Below are positions 13,866 through 22,225 of a DNA stretch of 31,394 bases, in pieces. Position 1 is the stretch's first letter. Every line of letters starts with the position of its first letter. Position numbers and translations under genes: made by a program. This DNA comes from JBBQTU01 sp038213005. GTDB lineage: Bacteria > Planctomycetota > Phycisphaerae > Tepidisphaerales > Tepidisphaeraceae. Under the pieces are notes generated by a model. The model saw only the letters and a program-made list of their open reading frames with translations. It searched no databases and was not told the origin of the DNA. The DNA lies in assembly GCA_038213005.1 (NCBI GenBank), contig JBBQTU010000018.1:1-31394 (forward strand). Reading direction: 5' to 3'.

Positions 13866-15803
13866 CTACACCACGAAGCCGCGCGACTGCAGTAGTGCGA
13901 CGATACGGTCCACGCTTTCTTCGACGGCGATCTCGTGCGTGGGGAGCGTGAGATCGGGCGCCGGGGGCGGCTCGAAGGCGGCGCTGATGCCGGGGAACTG
14001 GGTGAGCTTGCCGGCTTCGGCGAGTTTGTAGACGCCGCTCGGGTCGCGCTGTTTGCAGACCTCGACCGGGGCCGAGAGGTAGACCTCGATGAAGCGATCG
14101 GCGCCGATCACCTGGCGGGCCTTCTGGCGGACGGACTCGTGCGGGGCGACAAAGGCACCGATGCAGATCAGGCCATTGTCGTTGAGGATTCTGGCGACCT
14201 CGGCCGAGCGGCGGAGATTTTCCGAGCGATCGTCGGCGGTGAAGCCCAGGTCGCGGCTGAGGCCCTGGCGCATGTTCTGGCCATAGAGGACGCTGACGGC
14301 GCGGCCTTGCTCGAACAGTCGCTTTTCCAGGGCGTAGGCGATCGTCGCCTTGCCGGAGGCGGTCAGGCCTGTCAGCAGAATCGTCACAGGCTTCTGCCCG
14401 AAGCGCTGCTCGCGGTCGGCGGCGGTCACGCTGCCCTGCCGCACCTTGAGGTGCGAACTGGCGGCGGTGCCCCAGACGTCGCCGTCGCTGCGGCCGGCCG
14501 GTTCGAGGATCATGCCCGCACCGGCCGTGGTGTTGGTCAGGCGGTCGATGATGATCAGCGCGCCGGTGGCGGGGTTGACCTTGTAGGCATCGAACGCAAT
14601 GGGCTGGCTGAGGCTGAGCACAACCTGGCCGACCTCATTGAGGGCCAGTTGCGTGGCGGGGCGAGTCTCCAGCGTGTTGACGTCCACGGCATGGCGCAGC
14701 TCGGCGATCTCGCCGGTGACGATGCGAGTGGTGTGTTTGATCCAATAGGATCGGCCGGGCACGAAGGGTTTCTCGTCCATCCAGACGACCATGGCCTCTA
14801 CCTGCTGAGCCAGATGCGGCTTGCCGCCGTCGGCGTGGACGAGCGTATCGCCACGACTGATATCGATCTCGTCCTGGAGCGTGAGGGTGACGGCCATCGG
14901 GGCAAAGGCTTCCTCGATCTCGCCGTCATAGGTGACGATGGACTTCACGCGGCTGGTCTTGCCGGATGGCATCGCCAGCACCGCATCGCCCTTGCGGATG
15001 ATGCCGGATGCAACCGTGCCGGCAAAACCCCGGAAGTCGAGATTGGGGCGGATCACATACTGCACGGGGAAACGCATCTCCGAGAGATTGCGGTCCGACG
15101 CGATGTGTACGGTCTCCAGATGCGACAGCAGCGGCGGACCCTGGTACCACGGCATGGCATCGGTCTTGTCGACGACGTTGTCGCCCTTGAGCGCTGACAG
15201 CGGGATGAACTGGACATCGGGGATGCCAAGCTTGGCGACAAAGCCGGTGTAGTCGGCCTTGATCTTCTCGTAGACCTCCTGCGAGTATCCGACGGTGTCC
15301 ATCTTATTGATGGCAACGATGATGTGCTTGATGCCCAGCAGGCTGACGATGTAGCTGTGCCGGCGGGTTTGAGTCATCACACCATGGCGGGCGTCGATCA
15401 GGATGATCGCAAGCTGGCAGGTGCTGGCGCCGGTGGCCATGTTGCGGGTGTACTGCTCGTGGCCGGGCGTGTCAGCGATGATGAATTTGCGCTTGTCGGT
15501 TGAGAAGTAGCGATAGGCAACATCAATCGTGATCCCCTGCTCACGCTCGGACTTCAGGCCGTCGGTCAGGAGAGCCAGATCGACGCCGCCCTGTTCGCCG
15601 GTTGTCCCGAATTTCACAGAGTCGCGCTGCACGGCCGCGAGTTGGTCCTCGTAGATGGTCTTGGTGTCGTGCAGCAGCCGGCCGATGAGGGTGCTCTTGC
15701 CGTCGTCGACGCTACCGCAGGTAAGGAAGCGGAGGAGTTCCTTCTTTTGGTGGCGTTCGAGGTACACATCGATGGTTTCGTTGGATAGGTCGACTGTTTG
15801 CAT
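13866..15803 (-). CDS. cysNC: Bifunctional sulfate adenylyltransferase subunit 1 / adenylylsulfate kinase
   Basis: A 645-residue fusion. Residues 25-440 are CysN, an EF-Tu-like GTPase: P-loop GSVDDGKS (30-37), DTPGHEQYTRNMATGAS (111 on) and NKMD (166-169). With CysD it drives ATP + sulfate to APS by hydrolysing GTP. Residues about 470-645 are CysC, which phosphorylates APS to PAPS: Walker A GLTASGKAT (479-487), then LYGQNMRQGLSRDLGF and DLTLPTHE. The kinase segment has YGQN where classical CysC has DGDN, and Ala after the Walker Lys where Ser is usual; DGQN-type variants occur in fused CysNC, so activity is likely but not certain. It follows cysD after 250 bp holding a large hairpin repeat, and probably shares its promoter. 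Confidence 0.95.
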   Translation of the reverse strand: MQTVDLSNETIDVYLERHQKKELLRFLTCGSVDDGKSTLIGRLLHDTKTIYEDQLAAVQRDSVKFGTTGEQGGVDLALLTDGLKSEREQGITIDVAYRYFSTDKRKFIIADTPGHEQYTRNMATGASTCQLAIILIDARHGVMTQTRRHSYIVSLLGIKHIIVAINKMDTVGYSQEVYEKIKADYTGFVAKLGIPDVQFIPLSALKGDNVVDKTDAMPWYQGPPLLSHLETVHIASDRNLSEMRFPVQYVIRPNLDFRGFAGTVASGIIRKGDAVLAMPSGKTSRVKSIVTYDGEIEEAFAPMAVTLTLQDEIDISRGDTLVHADGGKPHLAQQVEAMVVWMDEKPFVPGRSYWIKHTTRIVTGEIAELRHAVDVNTLETRPATQLALNEVGQVVLSLSQPIAFDAYKVNPATGALIIIDRLTNTTAGAGMILEPAGRSDGDVWGTAASSHLKVRQGSVTAADREQRFGQKPVTILLTGLTASGKATIAYALEKRLFEQGRAVSVLYGQNMRQGLSRDLGFTADDRSENLRRSAEVARILNDNGLICIGAFVAPHESVRQKARQVIGADRFIEVYLSAPVEVCKQRDPSGVYKLAEAGKLTQFPGISAAFEPPPAPDLTLPTHEIAVEESVDRIVALLQSRGFVV

Positions 15804-15828
15804 GTCAGGGCACCTGGTATTCAGTTTT

Positions 15829-16035
15829 CACCACGAAGCGACGAAGCAACGAAGAGGAGCGAAGAGCAGACAACCACGAAGGCGCGAAGGACGCGAAGAA
15901 AACGCGAAAAAGAGAAGAGACAGGCGGGCTGCCCCTTTGCGTCCTCTTCGCGTCCTTCTCGCCTTTGTGGTTCATCTTTTCGTCCTGTGTGTGAATCCTC
16001 TTCGTGTTCCTTCGTTGCTTCGTCGCTTCGTGGTG
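15829..16035. repeat. MITE-like nested inverted repeat between cysD and cysNC
   Basis: The outer arms 15829-15854 and 16010-16035 are perfect 26-bp inverted repeats (CACCACGAAGCGACGAAGCA...). The inner arms 15872-15898 and 15946-15972 are inverted repeats of 27 bp with a few mismatches. The element is built of variations on ACGAAG, a motif known from dispersed elements in several phyla. It has no gene. Open frames on both strands are rich in Arg, Lys and Glu and are artefacts. Confidence 0.88.
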
Positions 16036-16053
16036 AGGGGGCCAATGGCAGAA

Positions 16054-16965
16054 TCAGAAATAGCCTTCACGTTTCTTTTGTTCCATGCTGCCAGCTTCGT
16101 CGTAGTCGATCATACGGCCCTGGCGTTCGGAGTTTCGGGCCAGCAGCATCTCCTCGATGATCTGCGGGAGGGTTGTGGCGCTGGATTCGATGGCGCCGGT
16201 CAGCGGGTAACAGCCCAGGGTGCGGAAGCGGACGAGCTTCATGGCCGGCTTCTCGCCGGGGTTCAGCCGCATGCGCTCGTCGTCGACCATGATCAGATTG
16301 CCATCCCGCACGACCACCGGGCGCGGGGCGGCGAAGTAAAGCGGGACGATGGGGATGTTTTCGAGGTGGATATATTGCCACACGTCCAGTTCGGTCCAGT
16401 TGGACAGCGGGAACACGCGGATGCTTTCGCCTTTGTTCACCTTGCCGTTATAGAGGTTCCAGAGCTCCGGGCGCTGGTTCTTGGGGTCCCATTGATGCAG
16501 CGGGTCGCGGAAGGAGTAGACGCGCTCCTTGGCCCGGCTCTTTTCTTCATCCCGGCGGGCACCGCCGAATGCAGCGTCGAAGCCGTGCTTGTTCAGGGCC
16601 TGCTTCAGGCCCTCGGTCTTCATGATGGTCGTGTATTTGCTGGACCCGTAATCGAACGGGTTGATCCCCTGCTTCACCGCATCCTGGTTGGTGTGAACCA
16701 GCAGATCAAACTTGTTCTGGCGGCAAAACTCGTCGCGAAACTTCGTCATTTCGCGGAACTTCCAGGTCGTGTCGACATGGAGCAGCGGAAACGGAAGCCG
16801 GCCGGGATGGAAGGCCTTCTGGGCGAGGCGCACCATGACCGAGGAATCCTTGCCGATCGAATAGAGCATCACCGGCTTTTGGAACTCGGCGGCCACCTCA
16901 CGAATGATGTGGATGCTCTCGGCCTCCAACTGCTTCAGATGCGTCAGACTGTAACTGCTCATCAT
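16054..16965 (-). CDS. cysD: Sulfate adenylyltransferase subunit 2
   Basis: A 303-residue ATP pyrophosphatase-type enzyme. The PP-loop is YSIGKDSSVM (residues about 35-44), followed by FPLLHVDTTWKFREM, GGARRDEEKSRAKERVYSFRD and FPLSNWTELDVWQYIHLENI, all CysD hallmarks; the C-terminus QGRMIDYDEAGSMEQKKREGYF is nearly invariant in the family. It transfers the AMP of ATP to sulfate, forming APS with CysN in the cytoplasm. Two adjacent ATGs exist (16965 and 16962). AGGAG sits one base before the first and four before the second, so the second is the better start. A promoter with an overlapping palindrome lies directly upstream, which suggests regulated sulfur assimilation. cysNC follows after the hairpin repeat. 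Confidence 0.97.
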   Translation of the reverse strand: MMSSYSLTHLKQLEAESIHIIREVAAEFQKPVMLYSIGKDSSVMVRLAQKAFHPGRLPFPLLHVDTTWKFREMTKFRDEFCRQNKFDLLVHTNQDAVKQGINPFDYGSSKYTTIMKTEGLKQALNKHGFDAAFGGARRDEEKSRAKERVYSFRDPLHQWDPKNQRPELWNLYNGKVNKGESIRVFPLSNWTELDVWQYIHLENIPIVPLYFAAPRPVVVRDGNLIMVDDERMRLNPGEKPAMKLVRFRTLGCYPLTGAIESSATTLPQIIEEMLLARNSERQGRMIDYDEAGSMEQKKREGYF

Positions 16966-16983
16966 GCTCCTACTGGCTTTATC

Positions 16984-17004
16984 TATTATCCTAGTAGGAT
17001 AATA
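16984..17004 (-). promoter_or_regulatory. Perfect 21-bp palindrome, likely operator of cysD-cysNC
   Basis: Arm TATTATCCTA (16984-16993), centre G, and its exact complement arm to 17004. It covers the proposed -10 box and lies 19 bp before the first cysD ATG, an ideal position for a repressor. Its AT-rich sequence stands out from the surroundings. Rrf2-type sulfur regulators use palindromes of this size, but the binding protein is unknown. Confidence 0.65.
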
Positions 17005-17026
17005 GGCAATTAAACCGCCAAGGCAA
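16999..17026 (-). promoter_or_regulatory. Probable promoter of cysD-cysNC
   Basis: On the minus strand TTGCCT (17026-17021), a 16-bp spacer and TATTAT (17004-16999). The -10 box is the upstream arm of the palindrome. Confidence 0.5.
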
Positions 17027-17086
17027 ACACTCGAGCGTTTCTTATGATCGGCGAATCAATGACTGTCGTAGTTATGACGCCCATCA

Positions 17087-17111
17087 GGTGGGTCGGAGTA
17101 CCGACGCCACC
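17087..17111. repeat. GGTGGGTCGGAGTACCGAC hairpin repeat
   Basis: Stem GTCGG-AGTA-CCGAC within outer GGTG and CACC. It is related to copies at 21370-21396 and more distantly to 13572-13595. Confidence 0.6.
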
Positions 17112-17165
17112 CTACAATTCCCGACACCTATTGATGCGCCAATCCTTACCACTGCGATCGGGCCG

Positions 17166-18347
<1,182 letters not shown>

Positions 18348-18440
18348 AGGAGGCCAATGTAGAGGGGTGCGAAAGGACGGTCAAGCGGCGGCAGCAGACA
18401 AGGGTGTATCCGGCAGAGGGTGGCACTGGGGCATTCACCC

Positions 18441-18476
18441 CCCCCTCCCTAACCCTCCCCCAAGTGGGGAGGGGAC
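18441..18476. repeat. Dispersed CCTCCCTAACCCTCCCCC hairpin repeat, copy 2
   Basis: Shares CCCTCCCTAACCCTCCCC and the CAAG.GGGGAGGGGAC arm with copy 1 at 13292-13326. It lies between galK and the porin gene. Confidence 0.8.
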
Positions 18477-18526
18477 CAAAGCGCCATTCTCGCTTGCCAC
18501 CCAACCAGGGATGCACCCAACAGACG

Positions 18527-18556
18527 AGCCGGGCGAGGCTGGAACCTCGCCCGGCT
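18527..18556. terminator. Strong GC hairpin downstream of the porin gene
   Basis: Perfect 12-bp arms AGCCGGGCGAGG (18527-18538) and CCTCGCCCGGCT (18545-18556) with a six-base loop, 29 bp after the porin stop. The T-richer flank (TTTGGTCTTG) is on the + strand side, so as an intrinsic terminator for the minus-strand porin it is imperfect. Termination by a stable stem is still the likeliest role. Confidence 0.6.
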
Positions 18557-18584
18557 TTGGTCTTGTCGTTCGCCGGCGGTCAGA

Positions 18585-19970
18585 TCACAGCAGGAGCTGG
18601 AACTGAAGACGCAGGACGACTTCGGCTTCGTTCTCGGTCGCGCTGGTTGGCAGGACGCCCATGCCGGAGGCGGACTGGCCGCCGGTGCCATCAGGCAGGT
18701 AGCTCACGTCGGCGGTGAACTTGGCCGCGTGGCCCTTGATGTAGTAGTTCACGCCGGTGGTGATTTCGCTGATGTCGTTCACCGTGCCTGCTGCCAGGGC
18801 CTTGTTGTCGAGGATCGTCAGGTCATATCGGCCGAAAACTTCCCACCGCTGGGTCAGGAGGTAGCCGGCTTGCACCATGAAACCATAATTGTAGGCGTTG
18901 GCGGTGGTGGTGTTGTTATTGACGGCCTGCCCGATGTATGCGCCGTAGACCGACAGGCCCGGGATCGTGATCGGATTCCACTGGAGGTCGACCGAATGGT
19001 AGAGGATGTCCTGCGTGTCGCCGGTGCTGTAGTCGGCGCCGATGCCGGCGATGAGCAGGTCGCTCTTGTTGCCCAGCGAGGTGAACTGGTCATACTGTGA
19101 CCAGTTGTCACCGGAGATCTGCCATTCACCGCGGCCGGTCACGCCGTAGTCGTACTTCTGATCCTGGAAGTCGGTGTTGGCGCTGTTGGCGCCGTCATGG
19201 AAGACGAACTGTGCACGAAGCGGGGTTGTCTGCCAGCCCAGCGCGACGCCCTGGACGTAGAAAGTCTGTCCATCACCCAGAAGCTGATCGAGCATGGAAT
19301 AGTCGGCCGCCAGGTAACGCTTGGAGCTGACTGCATTGGTGTGGGACCAGGGATCCTTGACCTGGCCACCCTGCACGGTCCATTCAGGGGCGAACTTGTA
19401 TCGCACCCAGGCGTCTTCGAGCTGCAGCGTGCCGGCGCCGGTTGAGGCGGTGGCATTGGTGTCGGCGTTGGTGACAAAGGTGCCGGTGGCGCCGCGATTG
19501 GTGGCCCAGACAAACAGGTAGGTCAGGTCCGGGGTGATGGCGTTGCCGCCGAAGCCGAACTTCAGTCGCCGGATCTCAAACCCGTCACTCCACGAGCTGT
19601 CGCCGTCGTTCTTGACGTCCTGGCGGTCGCTGGCGTTGTAACGCTCCTGGAAGTGCAGCATTGGCTGAAGAACGTAGTTGCCATCGGCGCTCTGGATGAG
19701 GAACTTGCCGTTGTTGTAGCCGGCGGTGAAGCCTTCGGAGGCGAGCAACTGGCTGCGCCTGTCAGCGTCGGCCAGGATGCTCTTGACGGTATCGTCTACG
19801 TCCTTGTTGCTGAGCTGTTTGGCCTCGAGGGCTTCGACCTTTGCCGTAAGGGCGTTGACCTGGGCCCTGAGATCCTCGGTCGCGTTGTCCGCGGCCAAGG
19901 CGATTGCGCCGCTGACGCCCATGGCGCCAAGAACCATTGCCGGTATGAACCGACGACTACGATGAAGCAT
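18585..19970 (-). CDS. OprO/OprP-family outer-membrane porin
   Basis: A 461-residue protein with AGGAG six bases before ATG 19970. Residues 1-27 are a signal peptide (VLGAMGVSGAIALAAD). A heptad-like coiled coil follows (DLRAQVNALTAKVEALEAKQL), as in other planctomycete porins, then a long region of alternating beta strands. FEIRRLKFGFGGNAITPDLTYLFVW and YNYGFMVQAGYLLTQRWEVFGRYDL are typical of phosphate-selective porin O/P proteins. It should form an outer-membrane channel for anions such as phosphate; the substrate is an inference from the family. The C-terminus LRLQFQLLL ends in Leu rather than the usual Phe. A Pho-box-like direct repeat lies about 260 bp upstream, and a GC hairpin follows the gene. 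Confidence 0.85.
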   Translation of the reverse strand: MLHRSRRFIPAMVLGAMGVSGAIALAADNATEDLRAQVNALTAKVEALEAKQLSNKDVDDTVKSILADADRRSQLLASEGFTAGYNNGKFLIQSADGNYVLQPMLHFQERYNASDRQDVKNDGDSSWSDGFEIRRLKFGFGGNAITPDLTYLFVWATNRGATGTFVTNADTNATASTGAGTLQLEDAWVRYKFAPEWTVQGGQVKDPWSHTNAVSSKRYLAADYSMLDQLLGDGQTFYVQGVALGWQTTPLRAQFVFHDGANSANTDFQDQKYDYGVTGRGEWQISGDNWSQYDQFTSLGNKSDLLIAGIGADYSTGDTQDILYHSVDLQWNPITIPGLSVYGAYIGQAVNNNTTTANAYNYGFMVQAGYLLTQRWEVFGRYDLTILDNKALAAGTVNDISEITTGVNYYIKGHAAKFTADVSYLPDGTGGQSASGMGVLPTSATENEAEVVLRLQFQLLL

Positions 19971-20230
19971 TGTCCACTCCTGTCCCTGTCGGCCAGTTTA
20001 TGGCGACGGGAACTGCAATCCAGGCGGCGATGACAGGCCGCCGCTAACCACGAGTCGCTGTTCTGTTCCGCGCTTCCGAGCACGGTGAATCCGCATCGAC
20101 CCGTATCCTGCGGATAACACTTTGAACCTCTTCGTCGAACATGATCCGGCTATCGCCAGCGAGCTGAGGTATTAGCCTACCAGCCGAACGGGCGAAGTCT
20201 AGGGGTCGAAGTTCGAAATCTGTTGGCGTT

Positions 20231-20249
20231 GCGTTAAGAACGAGTTAAG
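20231..20249 (-). promoter_or_regulatory. Pho-box-like direct repeat upstream of the porin gene
   Basis: On the minus strand CTTAACTC, GTT, CTTAACGC: two 8-bp units with an 11-bp period, the arrangement of cyanobacterial-type PhoB sites (YTTAAYYW repeated every 11 bp). It lies between the rpsD terminator and the porin gene, about 260 bp from the porin start, which is farther than usual. Confidence 0.35.
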
Positions 20250-20304
20250 CGAGGTCAGCCGGGGAACGTGCCTGGAATGCCGGGGGCGTTGCCGCGTTTG
20301 GCGC

Positions 20305-20345
20305 AGAAGAACACCCGGAGGGAAAAGCCCGCCGGGTGTCTTCTG
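20305..20345 (-). terminator. Terminator of rpsD
   Basis: Arms ACACCCGG (20311-20318) and CCGGGTGT (20332-20339), extended outward by AGAAGA and TCTTCT with one bulge, 26 bp after the rpsD stop. On the minus strand the stem runs into TTCTTCTG. Confidence 0.7.
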
Positions 20346-20370
20346 TGGGATCAGAGGGTCAATGGCCGGA

Positions 20371-20967
20371 TCAGCGATAGAACTCGATGATCAGGTTCAT
20401 GTTGACTTCGAACGGGACGTCCTCGGGAGTGGGGACGGCGTTGACCTTGGCGCTGAGCTGGGCGGGGTTCCATTCGAGCCAGCCGGGGACGTTATGTCCG
20501 GCGCTGGTCTCCATGTTTTCGCGGAGCAGCTTGGCGATGCCATCCTTGAAAGCGATGGTGTCGCCGGGCTTGACTTGGCAACTGGCAATGTCGGTCTTGT
20601 GGCCGTTGAGCAGGACATGCCCGTGGGCGACGACCTGGCGGGCGGCCCAGATCGAGCGGACGACGCCGAGGCGGCGCAGGACGTTGTCCAGGCGCAGTTC
20701 AAGGAGCTGAATGAGCGAGTTGGCGGTGTTGCCCTTGCTCTTCTTGGCGGCTTCCATGTAACGACGGAACTGCTTTTCCATCACGCAATAGTGATAGCGA
20801 AGCTTCTGCTTTTCGAGCAGGCGGACGCCGTATTCGGTATTGCGGCGGCCACGGAAACCATGCATGCCGGGAAGGATCAGTTCCTTGCCTGTATGCTTGG
20901 GAAGATCGGCGATTGGAACGCCAACACGACGGGAGAGCCGAACTTTCGGCCCGGTATAACGACCCAT
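20371..20967 (-). CDS. rpsD: 30S ribosomal protein S4
   Basis: A 198-residue protein, MGRYTGPKVRLSRRVGVPI, with LRYHYCVMEKQFRRYMEAA at about residue 56 and the S4 RNA-binding domain from LELRLDNVLRRLGVVRS (about 89) through ARQVVAHGHVLLNGHKTDI. S4 binds 16S rRNA early in 30S assembly. The N-terminus lacks the four-Cys zinc site, so it is the zinc-independent form. The gene is outside any ribosomal-protein operon here: the neighbours are a porin and an SGNH hydrolase, and it has its own terminator. S4 represses its own mRNA in several bacteria, and hairpins precede this gene, but no specific site can be assigned. Confidence 0.97.
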   Translation of the reverse strand: MGRYTGPKVRLSRRVGVPIADLPKHTGKELILPGMHGFRGRRNTEYGVRLLEKQKLRYHYCVMEKQFRRYMEAAKKSKGNTANSLIQLLELRLDNVLRRLGVVRSIWAARQVVAHGHVLLNGHKTDIASCQVKPGDTIAFKDGIAKLLRENMETSAGHNVPGWLEWNPAQLSAKVNAVPTPEDVPFEVNMNLIIEFYR

Positions 20968-21163
20968 GACAGAAACCTTTCATGCCAGTCGACAGAGCGG
21001 CCGGCCTCAAAACATGCGAGGCGGCCCGAACTTCGGGGCGGCTTATACGCGTTAGTGTCTGCGACATGGTTCTGAGGCATGTCGCGGACCAGATTCCGGG
21101 TGGCGCAAGCCAACCGAAGGGAGAGGAGTATAGCTGGGGGTGCGGAGAAGACAAGGTGGAGGA
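20968..21163 (-). promoter_or_regulatory. rpsD leader region with hairpins
   Basis: The region contains a perfect 8-bp stem GCGACATG (21061-21068) / CATGTCGC (21078-21085) and a short GGCCCGAACTTCGGGGC hairpin near 21025-21042. Either could be part of the rpsD leader mRNA. A TATAAG on the minus strand (about 21041-21046) is the only candidate -10. Confidence 0.3.
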
Positions 21164-21198
21164 GAATGCTGAATGCTGAATGCTAAATGCTAAATGCT
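21164..21198. repeat. Heptamer tandem repeat (GAATGCT/AAATGCT)
   Basis: Five consecutive 7-bp units of the form [G/A]AATGCT, in a non-coding stretch. There is no sign that it belongs to a gene. Confidence 0.8.
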
Positions 21199-21577
21199 GA
21201 AACGAGAGCTCCGGCAAGGACGCCGGGACACGGACACGGGGACACGAACGTCGAGGTCGGGGCAGGCACGCAGGTTTTCGCGGGAGGGGGTGGGGGAGAA
21301 ATCAAACAGGACGCAGTTCGGGGTGGGTACATACTCGAACCCACCGCTTGAATAGGCGACGCCGCTAACGGTGGGTCGGAGCGTACCGATCCACCCAGAC
21401 TGTGCGTCGTTTGCCACCGAATCGCATCGTAAGACGCCGGGCACGGCGGGGCAATGCGGCAGTCGGTGGCGCGAGACGGCTTGCAATCGCCCGCAAACTG
21501 GGTTCAATACCGGGGAAGCTCAACGAGTCTCGCGGCGGTGCCGTGGGCGAGCTGCTATCCAACAGGGAAGAGCGCAC
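21199..21577. other. Intergenic region with GGTGGGT-type palindromes
   Basis: No supported gene. It holds a reverse copy of the 13572 palindrome at 21321-21344 and the related hairpin GGTGGGTCGG-AGCGTA-CCGATCCACC at 21370-21396. AGGGAAGAG at about 21565 is the ribosome binding site of the SGNH hydrolase gene. Confidence 0.6.
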
Positions 21578-22225
21578 ATGCTGATACCCAAGAATGCCAA
21601 GCTGGTGCTGATGGGCGATTCGATCACTGACATGGGGCGCGCCCAGCCGGTGGGCGAAGGGCTGTTTGACCCGTTTGGTCGGGGCTATGCGGCGCAGACC
21701 GAGGCTTTCCTCAACGCACGCTATCCCGAGCTCAACCTCTACATCATCAACGTGGGCGTCAGCGGCAACACCAGCCGCGACATGGTCTCGCGCTGGCAAC
21801 GGGATGTCATCGACCTCAAGCCCGACTGGCTCAGCGTCATGATCGGCATCAACGACGTGTGGCGGCAGTTCGATCTGCCGCACATGCAGCAAACGCACGT
21901 ATATCCCGACGAATACGAGCAGAATCTCAAGAGCGTGATCGGGCAGACGCGCCAGACGGTACGCGGGCTGATCATGATGACGCCGTTCTTCATCGAGTCC
22001 AACCTGCAGGATCCGATGCGGGTGCAGATGGATCGCTACAGCGCCATCACCCGCAAGGTGGCCCAGCGATACGACTGCCTGCTGGTGGACACGCAAGCGG
22101 CGTTTGACGAGGTCCTCCAACACGTGCATCCGGCTCGGCTGGCGTGGGATCGCATTCACCCGAATCAGATGGGGGCCGCGGTGATTACCCGCGCGTTCCT
22201 GAAGACCGTTGGCTACGAGTTCTGA
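21578..22225 (+). CDS. SGNH/GDSL-family hydrolase (esterase-like)
   Basis: A 215-residue enzyme. I chose ATG 21578 (MLIPKNAKLVLMGDSITD) because of the AGGGAAGAG site just upstream; the longer open frame from 21371 translates repeat DNA. Block I GDSITD carries the nucleophilic Ser, block II the Gly of VSGNTSRDM, block III the Asn of GINDVWRQ, and block V Asp and His in WDRIHPNQMG. All four SGNH catalytic and oxyanion residues are therefore present. Such enzymes deacetylate or de-esterify carbohydrates or lipids. There is no signal peptide, so it appears cytoplasmic, and the substrate is unknown. The last 41 bases overlap the end of the convergent chorismatase gene. Confidence 0.92.
   Translation: MLIPKNAKLVLMGDSITDMGRAQPVGEGLFDPFGRGYAAQTEAFLNARYPELNLYIINVGVSGNTSRDMVSRWQRDVIDLKPDWLSVMIGINDVWRQFDLPHMQQTHVYPDEYEQNLKSVIGQTRQTVRGLIMMTPFFIESNLQDPMRVQMDRYSAITRKVAQRYDCLLVDTQAAFDEVLQHVHPARLAWDRIHPNQMGAAVITRAFLKTVGYEF

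Noticed and set aside
13935..15197. 420-residue frame opposite cysNC
   Set aside because: Antisense shadow of a highly conserved gene in GC-rich DNA.
15798..16160. Lys/Arg/Glu-rich frames between cysD and cysNC
   Set aside because: They come from the ACGAAG-type inverted repeat and appear on both strands.
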